Source of the DNA: Burkholderiales bacterium
Lineage (GTDB): Bacteria > Pseudomonadota > Gammaproteobacteria > Burkholderiales > Burkholderiaceae_C
Reading direction: 5' to 3'
Assembly: GCA_947474755.1 (NCBI GenBank)
Contig: CANJJE010000005.1
Location: forward strand, 62,001 to 126,000
DNA length: 64,000 nt
Part shown: positions 20,725 to 31,925 of the stretch, in pieces
How positions within the stretch are numbered: position 1 is the stretch's first letter
Layout of the letters: every line of letters begins with the position of its first letter
The notes under the pieces: model-generated
The model's database searches: none
The model's input: the letters and a program-made list of their open reading frames with translations, nothing else
What the model was told of the DNA's origin: nothing
Translations under genes and position numbers: made by a program

Positions 20725-20794
20725 CGACGGGCACCGCGCAGCCAGACCTGATTTCTTTTTCCTTGCAAAGCACCAGCCCTTCAGGGCCATCAAG

Positions 20795-22120
20795 ATGACA
20801 CCGATACGAGTTGGCCTTCTGGGCATCGGCACCGTGGGCAGCGGCACCTTCAAGGTGTTGCTGCGCAACCAGCAGGAGATCATGCGCCGAGCCGGTCGAG
20901 GCATCGAGATCACGATGGTCGCCGACCTCGATACCGCGCGGGCGAGGGCGGTTGTTGGTGACGCAGTGCGCGTCGTCGCCGACGCGCGTGAGGTGATCGC
21001 CGACCCCGAGATCGACATCGTCGTCGAGCTGATCGGCGGCTACGGCATCGCTCGCACGCTCGTGCTGGAAGCCATCGCCGCCGGCAAGCATGTGGTCACG
21101 GCCAACAAGGCCTTGCTGGCGGTGCACGGTACGGAAATCTTCGCCGCGGCGCGCGACCAGGGGGTGGTCGTCGCGTTCGAGGCTGCAGTGGCCGGCGGCA
21201 TTCCGATCATCAAGGCGCTGCGTGAAGGGCTGACCGCCAACCGCATCCAGTGGATCGCCGGGATCATCAATGGCACCACCAATTTCATCCTTTCCGAGAT
21301 GCGGGCCAAGGGCCTGGACTTCGGCGTGGTGCTGAAGCAGGCACAGGAACTCGGCTATGCCGAAGCCGACCCGACGTTCGACATCGAAGGCGTCGACGCA
21401 GCCCACAAGCTGACGCTGATGAGCGCGATCGCCTTCGGCATCCCGGTGCAGTTCGATCGCGCACACATCGAAGGCATCGCCCAGCTGGCCGCCGCCGACA
21501 TCGCCTATGCCGAGCACCTGGGCTACCGCATCAAGCTGCTGGGCATCACCAAGCAGACGGATGCCGGCATCGAGTTGCGCGTGCACCCGACGCTGGTGCC
21601 TGGCAAGCGGCTGATCGCCAATGTGGAAGGTGCGATGAATGCGGTGATGGTGCAGGGCGATGCGGTGGGCAGCACCCTCTACTACGGCAAGGGTGCTGGC
21701 TCGGAGCCGACCGCCTCAGCGGTGATTGCCGACCTGGTCGACATCACCCGTCTTCACACTGCCGACCCGCACCACCGCGTGCCGCATCTCGCGTTCCAGC
21801 ACGACGCATTGAGCGCCACGCCGATCCTTCCGATGGATGCCACCGTCACCGCCTACTACCTGCGTCTGCAGGTCACCGACGAAGCCGGCGTACTGGCGCG
21901 CATCGCTGGCATCCTGGCCGAGAACCGCATTTCGATCGACGCCCTGCTGCAGCGGCCGAACGACGGCGGTGCCGCGCAGAGCAGCGAGGCTCGCACTGAC
22001 GTGATCATCCTGACGCACGACACCGTCGAAGGCGAGATGAACCGCGCCATCTCTCAGATGCAGGCGCTGCCCACGGTGCTGGCGCCGATCGTTCGCATCC
22101 GCAAGGAAGAACTCAGTTGA
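20795..22120 (+). CDS. hom: Homoserine dehydrogenase
   Basis: This is a 441-residue NAD(P)-dependent homoserine dehydrogenase for the threonine/methionine branch. It has the N-terminal loop LLGIGTVGSGTF, the ANKALLA segment, the catalytic core GIINGTTNFILSEM, and a C-terminal ACT domain (from ~355, YYLRLQVTDEAGVLARIA) that usually mediates threonine feedback inhibition. The stop overlaps the thrC start by four bases. A small hairpin GCCC-TTCA-GGGC lies just before the start. Confidence 0.97.
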   Translation: MTPIRVGLLGIGTVGSGTFKVLLRNQQEIMRRAGRGIEITMVADLDTARARAVVGDAVRVVADAREVIADPEIDIVVELIGGYGIARTLVLEAIAAGKHVVTANKALLAVHGTEIFAAARDQGVVVAFEAAVAGGIPIIKALREGLTANRIQWIAGIINGTTNFILSEMRAKGLDFGVVLKQAQELGYAEADPTFDIEGVDAAHKLTLMSAIAFGIPVQFDRAHIEGIAQLAAADIAYAEHLGYRIKLLGITKQTDAGIELRVHPTLVPGKRLIANVEGAMNAVMVQGDAVGSTLYYGKGAGSEPTASAVIADLVDITRLHTADPHHRVPHLAFQHDALSATPILPMDATVTAYYLRLQVTDEAGVLARIAGILAENRISIDALLQRPNDGGAAQSSEARTDVIILTHDTVEGEMNRAISQMQALPTVLAPIVRIRKEELS

Positions 22121-23559
22121 ACTACCTCAGCACGCGAGGCGACCGAACACCCCGAGGTTTTTCCGACATCCTCCTGGAAGGCCTGGCCCCCGATGGTGGC
22201 CTGTATCTTCCCGAGTCCTACCCGAAGGTCGATCACGCCACGCTCGGCCGCTGGCGCGGTCTGAGCTACGCCGATCTCGCGTTCGAGATCCTGTCGCTCT
22301 ACATCACCGACATCCCTGCGGATGATCTGCGCGCGATGGTGCGCAAGACCTACACGCCGGCCATCTTCGGCACGTCCGAGATCACGCCGCTGAAAGCGCT
22401 GGACCGTGCTGCGAACGCCCCGGACGGCACCGATGTCTACCTGCAGGCGCTGTCCAACGGCCCGACGCTGGCCTTCAAGGACATGGCGATGCAGTTGCTC
22501 GGCAACCTGTTCGAGTACGAACTGGGGCGCCGCGGCGAGACGCTGAACATCCTCGGCGCCACCTCGGGCGACACCGGCAGCGCCGCCGAGTACGCGATGC
22601 GCGGCAAGCAAGGCGTCAACGTCTTCATGCTGAGCCCGAACGGCCGGATGAGTCCGTTCCAGCAGGCACAGATGTTCAGCCTGCAGGATGCCAATATTCA
22701 CAACATCGCCATTGACGGCGTTTTCGACGACTGCCAGGACATCGTGAAAGCGGTGTCGAATGATCTGGAATTCAAGCGGCGGTGCCGCATCGGTACCGTC
22801 AACTCGATCAACTGGGCCCGGCTGCTGGCCCAGGTGGTCTACTACTTTGCCGGCTACTTTCAAGCGACCTCCGCTCGCGTCCATGCCACGCCGGAGCAGG
22901 TCAGCTTCGCTGTGCCTTCGGGCAACTTCGGCAATATCTGCGCCGGTCATGTGGCCCGGATGATGGGCCTGCCGATCCGCCGACTGGTGCTGGCCACCAA
23001 CGAGAACAATGTGCTCGACGAGTTCTTCCGCACCGGCACCTACCGCGTGCGCGGCAGCGCCGAGACGCATGAAACGTCCAGTCCGTCCATGGACATCTCG
23101 AAGGCCAGCAACTTCGAGCGCTTCGTGTTCGACCTGCTGGGCCGCGATGCTGCACGCACGAAGCAGCTGTTCAAGACCGAGGTCGAGCAGCACGGCTCGT
23201 TCACCGTCAGCGCCGACGAGTTCGCCCACATCGCGAGCTTCGGTTTCGTCTCGGGCACCAGCACCCATGCCGACCGCCTTGCCACGATCCGCGACACCTA
23301 CCGGCGCTTCGGCGTGGTCATTGATACCCATACTGCCGATGGTCTGAAGGTCGCCCGCGAGCACCTCGAACCGGGCGAGCCGATGCTGGTGCTGGAGACA
23401 GCCTTGCCGGCCAAGTTTGCCGAGACCATCGCCCTGGCGATCGGCGTGCAGCCCGATCGCCCCGCTGCGATGCGCGGCATTGAAGACCTGCCGAAACGCT
23501 TCGTCGTGATGCCGGTGGACACGCAGGCGGTGAAGACCTACCTCAGCGCCAATATCTGA
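22117..23559 (+). CDS. thrC: Threonine synthase
   Basis: This is a 480-residue PLP enzyme converting O-phosphohomoserine to threonine. It begins MNYLSTRGD at a TTG codon that overlaps the hom stop (TTGA), a start supported by the universal family N-terminus. The PLP lysine is K121 in PTLAFKDMAMQ, and the phosphate-binding loop is ATSGDTGSAA. It is translationally coupled to hom, and moeA begins 5 bases after its stop. Confidence 0.97.
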   Translation: MNYLSTRGDRTPRGFSDILLEGLAPDGGLYLPESYPKVDHATLGRWRGLSYADLAFEILSLYITDIPADDLRAMVRKTYTPAIFGTSEITPLKALDRAANAPDGTDVYLQALSNGPTLAFKDMAMQLLGNLFEYELGRRGETLNILGATSGDTGSAAEYAMRGKQGVNVFMLSPNGRMSPFQQAQMFSLQDANIHNIAIDGVFDDCQDIVKAVSNDLEFKRRCRIGTVNSINWARLLAQVVYYFAGYFQATSARVHATPEQVSFAVPSGNFGNICAGHVARMMGLPIRRLVLATNENNVLDEFFRTGTYRVRGSAETHETSSPSMDISKASNFERFVFDLLGRDAARTKQLFKTEVEQHGSFTVSADEFAHIASFGFVSGTSTHADRLATIRDTYRRFGVVIDTHTADGLKVAREHLEPGEPMLVLETALPAKFAETIALAIGVQPDRPAAMRGIEDLPKRFVVMPVDTQAVKTYLSANI

Positions 23560-23564
23560 CGGCC

Positions 23565-24857
23565 ATGAGCCAGCCGCCCCTGCCGTCAGCAACGCAGCCA
23601 CCGGCCCATGCGCCGCTGCTCAGCCTGGACGAGGCGCTGGCCAGGCTGATGCAGGTGGTGAGGCCATTCGATGCCGCGCAGGCGCAGCGTGTGTCGACCT
23701 TTGATGCCCTCGGGCGCGTGCTGGCTGCCGATGTGCGCGCCTTGGTCGATGTGCCGCCGGCCGACAACACCGCGATGGACGGCTACGCCATGCGCTGTGC
23801 CGACGTGCCCGCCGCCGGCACCATGCTGCCGGTGAGCCAGCGCACCCCGGCTGGCGTGGTTGGCGAGCCGCTCGTGCCCGGCACGGTGGCGCGCATCTTC
23901 ACCGGAGCCCAGGTGCCCCCTGGCGCCGACGCGGTGGTGAAACAGGAGCAGTGCACGGCTGTCGACGGTGGTGCTGTGCGCATCGACACCGTGCCGCAGC
24001 ACGGGCAATCGATCCGCCGCCGGGGCGAAGACGTGCGCACCGGCTCGATCGTGCTGCCTGCCGGCACCAGGCTCAGGCCGCAGGCTCTGGGCCTGGCTGC
24101 ATCGGTCGGTGCGGCGACGCTCGCTGTCGCGCGGCGGCCGCGCATTGCGCTGTTCTCCACCGGCGATGAACTGGTGATGCCGGGCGAATTGGCGCCAGAA
24201 CAGATGAAGCCGGGTGCGATCTACGACTCGAACCGCTATACGCTGCGCGCGCTGATCCAGGCGCTGGGCTGCGAGTGCACCGACCTTGGCACGGTGCCCG
24301 ACCGGCTCGACGCCACCCGCGAGGCCTTGCGTCGCGCCGCGCAGGACCACGATCTGATCGTCACCAGCGGTGGCGTGTCGGTCGGCGAGGAAGACCACAT
24401 CAAGCCGGCCGTCGAGGCCGAAGGGCACCTTGACCTCTGGCAGATGTCGATCAAACCCGGGAAACCGCTTGCGTTCGGCGTCGTGCACCGAGGCGCACCA
24501 TCCCTCGCGCAGCGGCCTGCGTACTTCGTCGGTCTGCCCGGCAACCCGGTGTCGAGTTTCGTCACCTTCTTCCTGGTCGTGCGGCCTGTGCTGCTGCATC
24601 TGCAAGGCGTGATCGACTGGCAGCCACGGCCCGTGCCAATGCGCGCCGATTTCGACTGGCCGCGCCCCGACAAGCGCCGCGAATTCCTGCGCGTGCGCCG
24701 CAACGATGCCGGCGGCCTTGACCTGTTCCCCAGTCAGGGATCCGGCGTGCTGACCTCGGCCGTCTGGGGCGACGGCGTGGTCGATAACCCCTCCAGCCAG
24801 GCCATTCGCGTGGGAGACAGGGTCGACTACCTCCCCTTCTCGGAGCTGTTGTCGTGA
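23565..24857 (+). CDS. moeA: Molybdopterin molybdenumtransferase MoeA
   Basis: This is a 430-residue enzyme inserting molybdate into adenylylated molybdopterin. It shows the domain order of MoeA: an N-terminal segment with DNTAMDGYA, RIFTGAQVPPGADAVV, the MogA-like domain with STGDELV and SGGVSVGEEDHI, and GLPGNPVSS before the C-terminal barrel. It starts five bases after thrC and its stop overlaps moaD, so it is part of the same coupled run. Confidence 0.97.
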   Translation: MSQPPLPSATQPPAHAPLLSLDEALARLMQVVRPFDAAQAQRVSTFDALGRVLAADVRALVDVPPADNTAMDGYAMRCADVPAAGTMLPVSQRTPAGVVGEPLVPGTVARIFTGAQVPPGADAVVKQEQCTAVDGGAVRIDTVPQHGQSIRRRGEDVRTGSIVLPAGTRLRPQALGLAASVGAATLAVARRPRIALFSTGDELVMPGELAPEQMKPGAIYDSNRYTLRALIQALGCECTDLGTVPDRLDATREALRRAAQDHDLIVTSGGVSVGEEDHIKPAVEAEGHLDLWQMSIKPGKPLAFGVVHRGAPSLAQRPAYFVGLPGNPVSSFVTFFLVVRPVLLHLQGVIDWQPRPVPMRADFDWPRPDKRREFLRVRRNDAGGLDLFPSQGSGVLTSAVWGDGVVDNPSSQAIRVGDRVDYLPFSELLS

Positions 24858-25108
24858 GGGTTCGGGTGCGCTATTTCGCATCGATCCGCGAGGCGCTGGG
24901 GGCCGGGGAATTGATCGAGGTGTCCCCGGGATCCACTGTCTCCCGGGTGCGTGACCAACTGACCATGTCCAGCACTGCACATGCCGCCGCACTGGTGCGC
25001 GGCAAGGCGCTGAGGTGTGCGCTGAATCAGGTGCTTTGTGACGAGTCGACGGTTCTCACCGAGGAAGACTCCGAACTTGCGTTCTTCCCTCCGGTGACGG
25101 GCGGCTGA
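24854..25108 (+). CDS. moaD: Molybdopterin synthase sulfur carrier subunit MoaD
   Basis: This is an 84-residue ubiquitin-fold carrier. It ends in the obligatory Gly-Gly (PPVTGG) that is adenylylated and thiocarboxylated to feed sulfur to MoaE. The start GTG overlaps the moeA stop by four bases, and the stop overlaps the moaE ATG (TGATG). Typical conserved elements include VRYFASIRE and the CALNQ segment in the middle. Confidence 0.95.
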   Translation: MRVRVRYFASIREALGAGELIEVSPGSTVSRVRDQLTMSSTAHAAALVRGKALRCALNQVLCDESTVLTEEDSELAFFPPVTGG

Positions 25109-25599
25109 TGCCCATGACCGTCAGCATCCAGACTGCCGACTTCGACCTCGGCGCCGAGGTTGCCGCCCTGCGCGAGGCCGATCCTGGCGTCGGTGCCGTT
25201 GCGTCCTTCGTCGGCTGCGTGCGCGACCGCAACGAAGGTACGGGGGTCAGTGCGATGGAACTCGAGCACTACCCCGGCATGACCGAGACATCGATCGAGG
25301 CAATGATCGATGCTGCGCGTCAGCGCTTCGACATCCGCGGCGTGCGCATCATCCACCGCGTCGGTCTGCTGCGGCCAACGGACCAGATCGTGCTGGTGGC
25401 GGTCACTTCGGCGCACCGTGCCTGCGCATTCCAGGCCTGTGAATTCCTGATGGACTACCTGAAGACACAGGCGCCATTCTGGAAAAAGGAAACCACGCCC
25501 GACGGCGCCCGCTGGGTCGATGCGCGGGTCAGTGACGATGTGGCCATGGCGCGATGGCAACTGCCTGATGCCGACGCCTCCATCGGGCGCGCCCCGTGA
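25108..25599 (+). CDS. moaE: Molybdopterin synthase catalytic subunit MoaE
   Basis: This is a 163-residue large subunit that converts cyclic pyranopterin monophosphate to molybdopterin. The catalytic lysines fall at K119 and K126 (KTQAPFWKK), the same positions as in E. coli, and the SFVGCVRDRNEG and LEHYPGM segments are present. It is coupled at both ends: one base overlap with moaD and a four-base overlap with crcB. Confidence 0.96.
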   Translation: MPMTVSIQTADFDLGAEVAALREADPGVGAVASFVGCVRDRNEGTGVSAMELEHYPGMTETSIEAMIDAARQRFDIRGVRIIHRVGLLRPTDQIVLVAVTSAHRACAFQACEFLMDYLKTQAPFWKKETTPDGARWVDARVSDDVAMARWQLPDADASIGRAP

Positions 25600-25985
25600 A
25601 CGCCGCCTCCCCCTGGGCACAACTGCTGGCCGTCGCGCTCGGCTCCGCCATGGGAGGCGTGCTGCGCTGGGCGGTGCAACTGTGGCTGAACGCGCGCTGG
25701 GTCGGATTTCCGCCGGGCACGCTGCTGGTCAACTGCGTCGGGGGGCTGTTGGTCGGCGTCGCGCTGGCCTGGTTCGCACGCTCGCCGAACGAGTTGCTGC
25801 GCTTGCTGCTGGTGACCGGTTTCCTGGGCGGCCTCACTACCTTCTCCGCGTTCACCGGCGAATCGCTGACGCTGCTGCAGCGCGGCAACGTTGGGTGGGC
25901 TCTGGCCCATGGTGCGGCGCACCTGCTGGGCTCGCTGGCCTGTTGTGCGATCGGTTTCCGCCTGGCCAAGTTCCTGCTGGCCTGA
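25596..25985 (+). CDS. crcB: Fluoride exporter CrcB/Fluc
   Basis: This is a 129-residue, four-helix dimeric fluoride channel. The conserved pore residues are visible: Asn46 in LLVNCVGG, the GFLGGLTTFSAF signature at 75-86 with the phenylalanine pair, and ES following. It starts with GTG overlapping the moaE stop. No fluoride riboswitch precedes it, so its expression is tied to the thr-moa transcript. It is the last gene before clpB. Confidence 0.95.
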   Translation: MNAASPWAQLLAVALGSAMGGVLRWAVQLWLNARWVGFPPGTLLVNCVGGLLVGVALAWFARSPNELLRLLLVTGFLGGLTTFSAFTGESLTLLQRGNVGWALAHGAAHLLGSLACCAIGFRLAKFLLA

Positions 25986-26052
25986 CCGCTCGTGCCCGGT
26001 GGGGGAAAACGGCGCACACTTGACCCAGATCAAGCTGCGAACCTCGCCAAGC

Positions 26053-26078
26053 CTTGAAATGCGACGGCGTCCCCTCAA
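26053..26078 (+). promoter_or_regulatory. Sigma32-like heat-shock promoter of clpB
   Basis: CTTGAAA (26053-26059) and CCCCTCAA (26071-26078) resemble the heat-shock sigma consensus CTTGAAA and CCCCATNT. The spacer is 11 bases, one to two shorter than most enterobacterial examples. Transcription would begin near 26084, leaving a leader of about 20 bases with a strong AGGAGG. The position directly before a major chaperone gene supports the call. Confidence 0.5.
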
Positions 26079-26104
26079 CTTTGACGGGACAGGAGGACAT
26101 GTCC

Positions 26105-28705
<2,601 letters not shown>

Positions 28706-28729
28706 CGTGCACTGAAAAGAGCGAGCGGC

Positions 28730-30028
28730 TCAGCGGTCCAGCAGCGGATCGAGCCGCTCGATCTGCAGCCGGGCGAGTACCAGGTTGGCATTCGCCCGGT
28801 CGAGCACGGTGATCAGCGCCATGCCGCTGTGTCTGGTCACGGGGCGCAGCAGCAGGTGGTGCGACCCCAGCGTGATCGTGGCCTCGAGCGGCGTGTGACC
28901 GAGGCCCAGCGCCCGGCTGCTGTTGCCCATTGCCGACAGCAGCGTGCGGCCGTGGCGCGCCAGCTCGGCAGGGGGTGCGCCGGAGCCCGAATTGGCGACC
29001 GGCAGGCCAGAGCCGATGTCGAACACGCAGCAGCCGACCACGCCATTGAGTTCGCAGACCCGGTGCACATAGACATCGAGCACCTCATCGTGCCCGGGCT
29101 CTGGCCTGGCCGACACATCGGGCATCGGCCGCGTGTCGGGCGGCACGAAAACAGTGCTGTTGATGCCTGTCGGCTGGGTGACCTGCATCGCTGGTGCCCG
29201 GGTGGGTGCCGACCCCGACGCCGACGTTGCAGCAGGGCTGCGAGGCGATGTGGCGACCGAGCCGTGCATGCGGTTCCAGGTTCCGTTGATGAAGTTCCAC
29301 GCGTCGGCGGAGCGGGTCACCACCGGTGTCGTGCGCAGCGTGATCGCGGTGCCGCGCACCATCTCCTGCGCTTGCGTCACCAGCGTGGTGCTGTTGGTCA
29401 GCGGAAGCAGCAGAAGCTGGCGGTTGTGCCAGGGGCCGCGGATCACCTCCTCATGCCAGAGCTGCAGCGTGTTCTCCAGCGTGGCGGCTGGCAGTGAGCC
29501 GGCCATCATCACGCCGAGTCGGCTGAAGGCCAGCAGCGTGCGCGCCACGCCGTGGGCGGCGGCTGCGTCGGGAGTGTCGGCCACGTCAGTGGAATACAGC
29601 CGCAGCACCTGCTGGGCAGCGAGCGGCACGTCGAGGTAGTCGATCGAGGCCAGCGGCGTGCCTTGCCCCTGCCGGCGCAGCACCAGCTTGTGCACCGGTC
29701 GGCTGCAGGCCGCGGCAATGCCGCTCAGCAACTGCCGCGACCAGCGCGTGCCCAGATCGTGTATCGCGATGAACTCCGTCTGCAGGTGCTCGAACTGCTG
29801 CTGCAGCGCCTCGCCGGGCGCGCACGACACCAACAGCTCGCGCACGAGGTCGTCAACGGGGCGGCCGATGTCCCGATGCACCGCATTGCGTGCCGGGTCT
29901 TCGCGATTCGCCACCTGAGTCACCAGCGCGGTCTGCGCGCGGGTCGATCCCCATCCGGCGTTCTCCATCGGCGCCGTTTCGCGAAAGTCGGCGTCCGAGT
30001 TGCCGGTTCGACTGCTGAAGGTGCTCAT
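28730..30028 (-). CDS. Roadblock/LC7-domain protein with large uncharacterised N-terminal region
   Basis: This 432-residue protein has three parts. Residues 1-~255 are an unrecognised, mostly helical and hydrophobic-patterned region without catalytic motifs that I can name. Residues ~257-312 form a Ser/Pro/Thr/Ala-rich linker. Residues ~313-432 resemble a roadblock/LC7 domain (EVLDVYVHRV, then NGVVGCCVFDIGSGLPVANSG, then a GSHHLLLRPV and MALITVLDR pattern). Roadblock proteins commonly regulate small GTPases such as MglA, but no GTPase is encoded nearby. It is convergent with clpB and divergent from nadB (211 bases between starts). Function unknown. Confidence 0.65.
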   Translation of the reverse strand: MSTFSSRTGNSDADFRETAPMENAGWGSTRAQTALVTQVANREDPARNAVHRDIGRPVDDLVRELLVSCAPGEALQQQFEHLQTEFIAIHDLGTRWSRQLLSGIAAACSRPVHKLVLRRQGQGTPLASIDYLDVPLAAQQVLRLYSTDVADTPDAAAAHGVARTLLAFSRLGVMMAGSLPAATLENTLQLWHEEVIRGPWHNRQLLLLPLTNSTTLVTQAQEMVRGTAITLRTTPVVTRSADAWNFINGTWNRMHGSVATSPRSPAATSASGSAPTRAPAMQVTQPTGINSTVFVPPDTRPMPDVSARPEPGHDEVLDVYVHRVCELNGVVGCCVFDIGSGLPVANSGSGAPPAELARHGRTLLSAMGNSSRALGLGHTPLEATITLGSHHLLLRPVTRHSGMALITVLDRANANLVLARLQIERLDPLLDR

Positions 30029-30239
30029 GGGGCCCTCGTCGCAAAGGCTGCGGGTGGCTGAGACGTGTGGTCAGGGTGGCGCTGCATCTGACTCGAAACA
30101 CGCACCCGCGGATGCTGGCACAGACGCGCACTGGAAGCCATCCCCTGGATGCCACATGGGCGACCGGTGCGGGGTCTGCGACAGGGGCGTCGATAGAATC
30201 GTTCGATGTCACCATGTTGTCATCTGAACCGCCGACGCC

Positions 30240-31916
30240 ATGGCGTCTCTCGCCATGTCCGAGGCTGATTCGGTGCGCGAAGACTTGCCGGTGGTCATCG
30301 TCGGCGCTGGTCTGGCCGGGCTGACGGTGGCGCTGCACCTGGCTGCCGAGCACCCGGTCATCGTGCTGGCCAAGCGCGATCTCGACGAGGCAGCGACAGC
30401 CTGGGCGCAGGGCGGCATCGTCGGCGTGCTGGGCGATGACGACAGCATCGATTCCCATGTGCGCGACACGCAGGATGCGGGCGCCGGCCTGGTCGACGAG
30501 CACACCGCGCGTTTCATCGCCCAACACAGCGCCGATGCGATCGGCTGGCTGGTCGATCGCGGCGTGCCGTTCTCGGCTGATCCCGACGGCCCGCTGGGAC
30601 TGCACCTGACGCGCGAAGGTGGCCATGCGGTGCGCCGCATTGCACATGCGGCCGATGCGACCGGCAAGGCGATCCACGACGTGCTGCTCGACGAGGTCAA
30701 GCGTCACCCGAACATCGACATGCGAGAGCGCTGGATGGTGGTCGACGTGATCACCTCGCGACAACTCAGACGCGACGAGCCACCGCGCTGCTACGGCGTC
30801 TACGCGCTCGACATCGACAGCCAGCGGGTCGAGACGCTGCCCGCGCGTGCGGTGGTGCTGGCCACCGGCGGCGTCGGCAAGGTGTACCGCTACACCAGCA
30901 ACCCCGACACCGCCACCGGCGACGGCATCGCGATGGCCTGGCGCGCCGGCTGCCGCATCGGCAACATGGAATTCATCCAGTTCCACCCGACCTGCCTGTA
31001 CCACCCGCAGGAACGCAGTTTCCTGATCACCGAGGCGTTGCGTGGCGAGGGCGCGCACCTGAAGCTGCCCAGCCTGGGGCCGGGCGATCCCGGTGGCAAG
31101 CGGTTCATGGCAGCGCACGACGAGCGCATGGAGCTGGCGCCGCGCGACATCGTGGCCCGCGCGATCGACTTCGAGATGAAGCGGCATGGCCTCGACCATG
31201 TGTGGCTGGATGCCACGCACCTGGGCGAGGCCTACCTGAAGGAGCATTTCCCGACCATCCATGCGCGCTGCCTGGCGCTGGGCATCGACATCGCGCGGCA
31301 GCCGATCCCGGTGGTGCCGGCGGCGCACTACACCTGCGGCGGCGTTGTCACCGACCTGCATGGCCGCACTGACCTGCCGGGCCTGTATGCGGTGGGCGAA
31401 ACCACTTACACCGGCCTGCATGGCGCGAATCGCCTGGCGAGCAACTCGCTGCTCGAATGCGTGGTGCTGGGACGCACCTGCGCGCTGGACATCGAGGCGC
31501 AGCCCGAACGCAGCGAGCCAACTCTTCCGATGTGGGACGAGAGCCAGGTCGAGGACGCCGATGAACAGGTCGTCATCGCTCACAACTGGGACGAGTTGCG
31601 GCTGTTGATGTGGAACTATGTCGGCATCGTGCGCACGACCAAGCGCCTCGAGCGGGCGTTGCACCGTATCAAGCTGCTGCGCAGCGAGATCGATGACTAC
31701 TACGGCAGCTTCCGTGTCAGCCGCGACCTGCTGGAGCTGCGCAATCTGGTCGATTGCGCCGAGCTGATCGTCCGCTCAGCGCTGATGCGCCACGAAAGTC
31801 GCGGGCTGCACTACAGCCGCGACTACCCGTATGCCTTGCCCGTCAGCTTCCCGACGGTGCTGATGCGGGGCGCGCGCGCGGGCAAGAAGCCGAAGACCCG
31901 CGGCATCGGCGCCTAG
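30240..31916 (+). CDS. nadB: L-aspartate oxidase
   Basis: This is a 558-residue FAD enzyme converting aspartate to iminoaspartate, the first step of de novo NAD synthesis. It has the N-terminal FAD loop VIVGAGLAGL, the SSGWAQGGI-like ATAWAQGGI motif, the HTH...RFIAQHSADAI region, GGVGKVY, MEFIQFHPT, and HYTCGGV for catalysis, plus the C-terminal three-helix domain. The start could be 30240 or the in-frame ATG at 30255; neither has a strong ribosome site. The partner genes nadA and nadC lie downstream on the opposite strand. Confidence 0.95.
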   Translation: MASLAMSEADSVREDLPVVIVGAGLAGLTVALHLAAEHPVIVLAKRDLDEAATAWAQGGIVGVLGDDDSIDSHVRDTQDAGAGLVDEHTARFIAQHSADAIGWLVDRGVPFSADPDGPLGLHLTREGGHAVRRIAHAADATGKAIHDVLLDEVKRHPNIDMRERWMVVDVITSRQLRRDEPPRCYGVYALDIDSQRVETLPARAVVLATGGVGKVYRYTSNPDTATGDGIAMAWRAGCRIGNMEFIQFHPTCLYHPQERSFLITEALRGEGAHLKLPSLGPGDPGGKRFMAAHDERMELAPRDIVARAIDFEMKRHGLDHVWLDATHLGEAYLKEHFPTIHARCLALGIDIARQPIPVVPAAHYTCGGVVTDLHGRTDLPGLYAVGETTYTGLHGANRLASNSLLECVVLGRTCALDIEAQPERSEPTLPMWDESQVEDADEQVVIAHNWDELRLLMWNYVGIVRTTKRLERALHRIKLLRSEIDDYYGSFRVSRDLLELRNLVDCAELIVRSALMRHESRGLHYSRDYPYALPVSFPTVLMRGARAGKKPKTRGIGA

Positions 31917-31925
31917 CTGCATGCT

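Noticed and set aside
25500..25600. A fluoride riboswitch ahead of crcB
   Set aside because: The sequence upstream is moaE coding sequence and the crcB start overlaps the moaE stop; no aptamer-like pattern was found.
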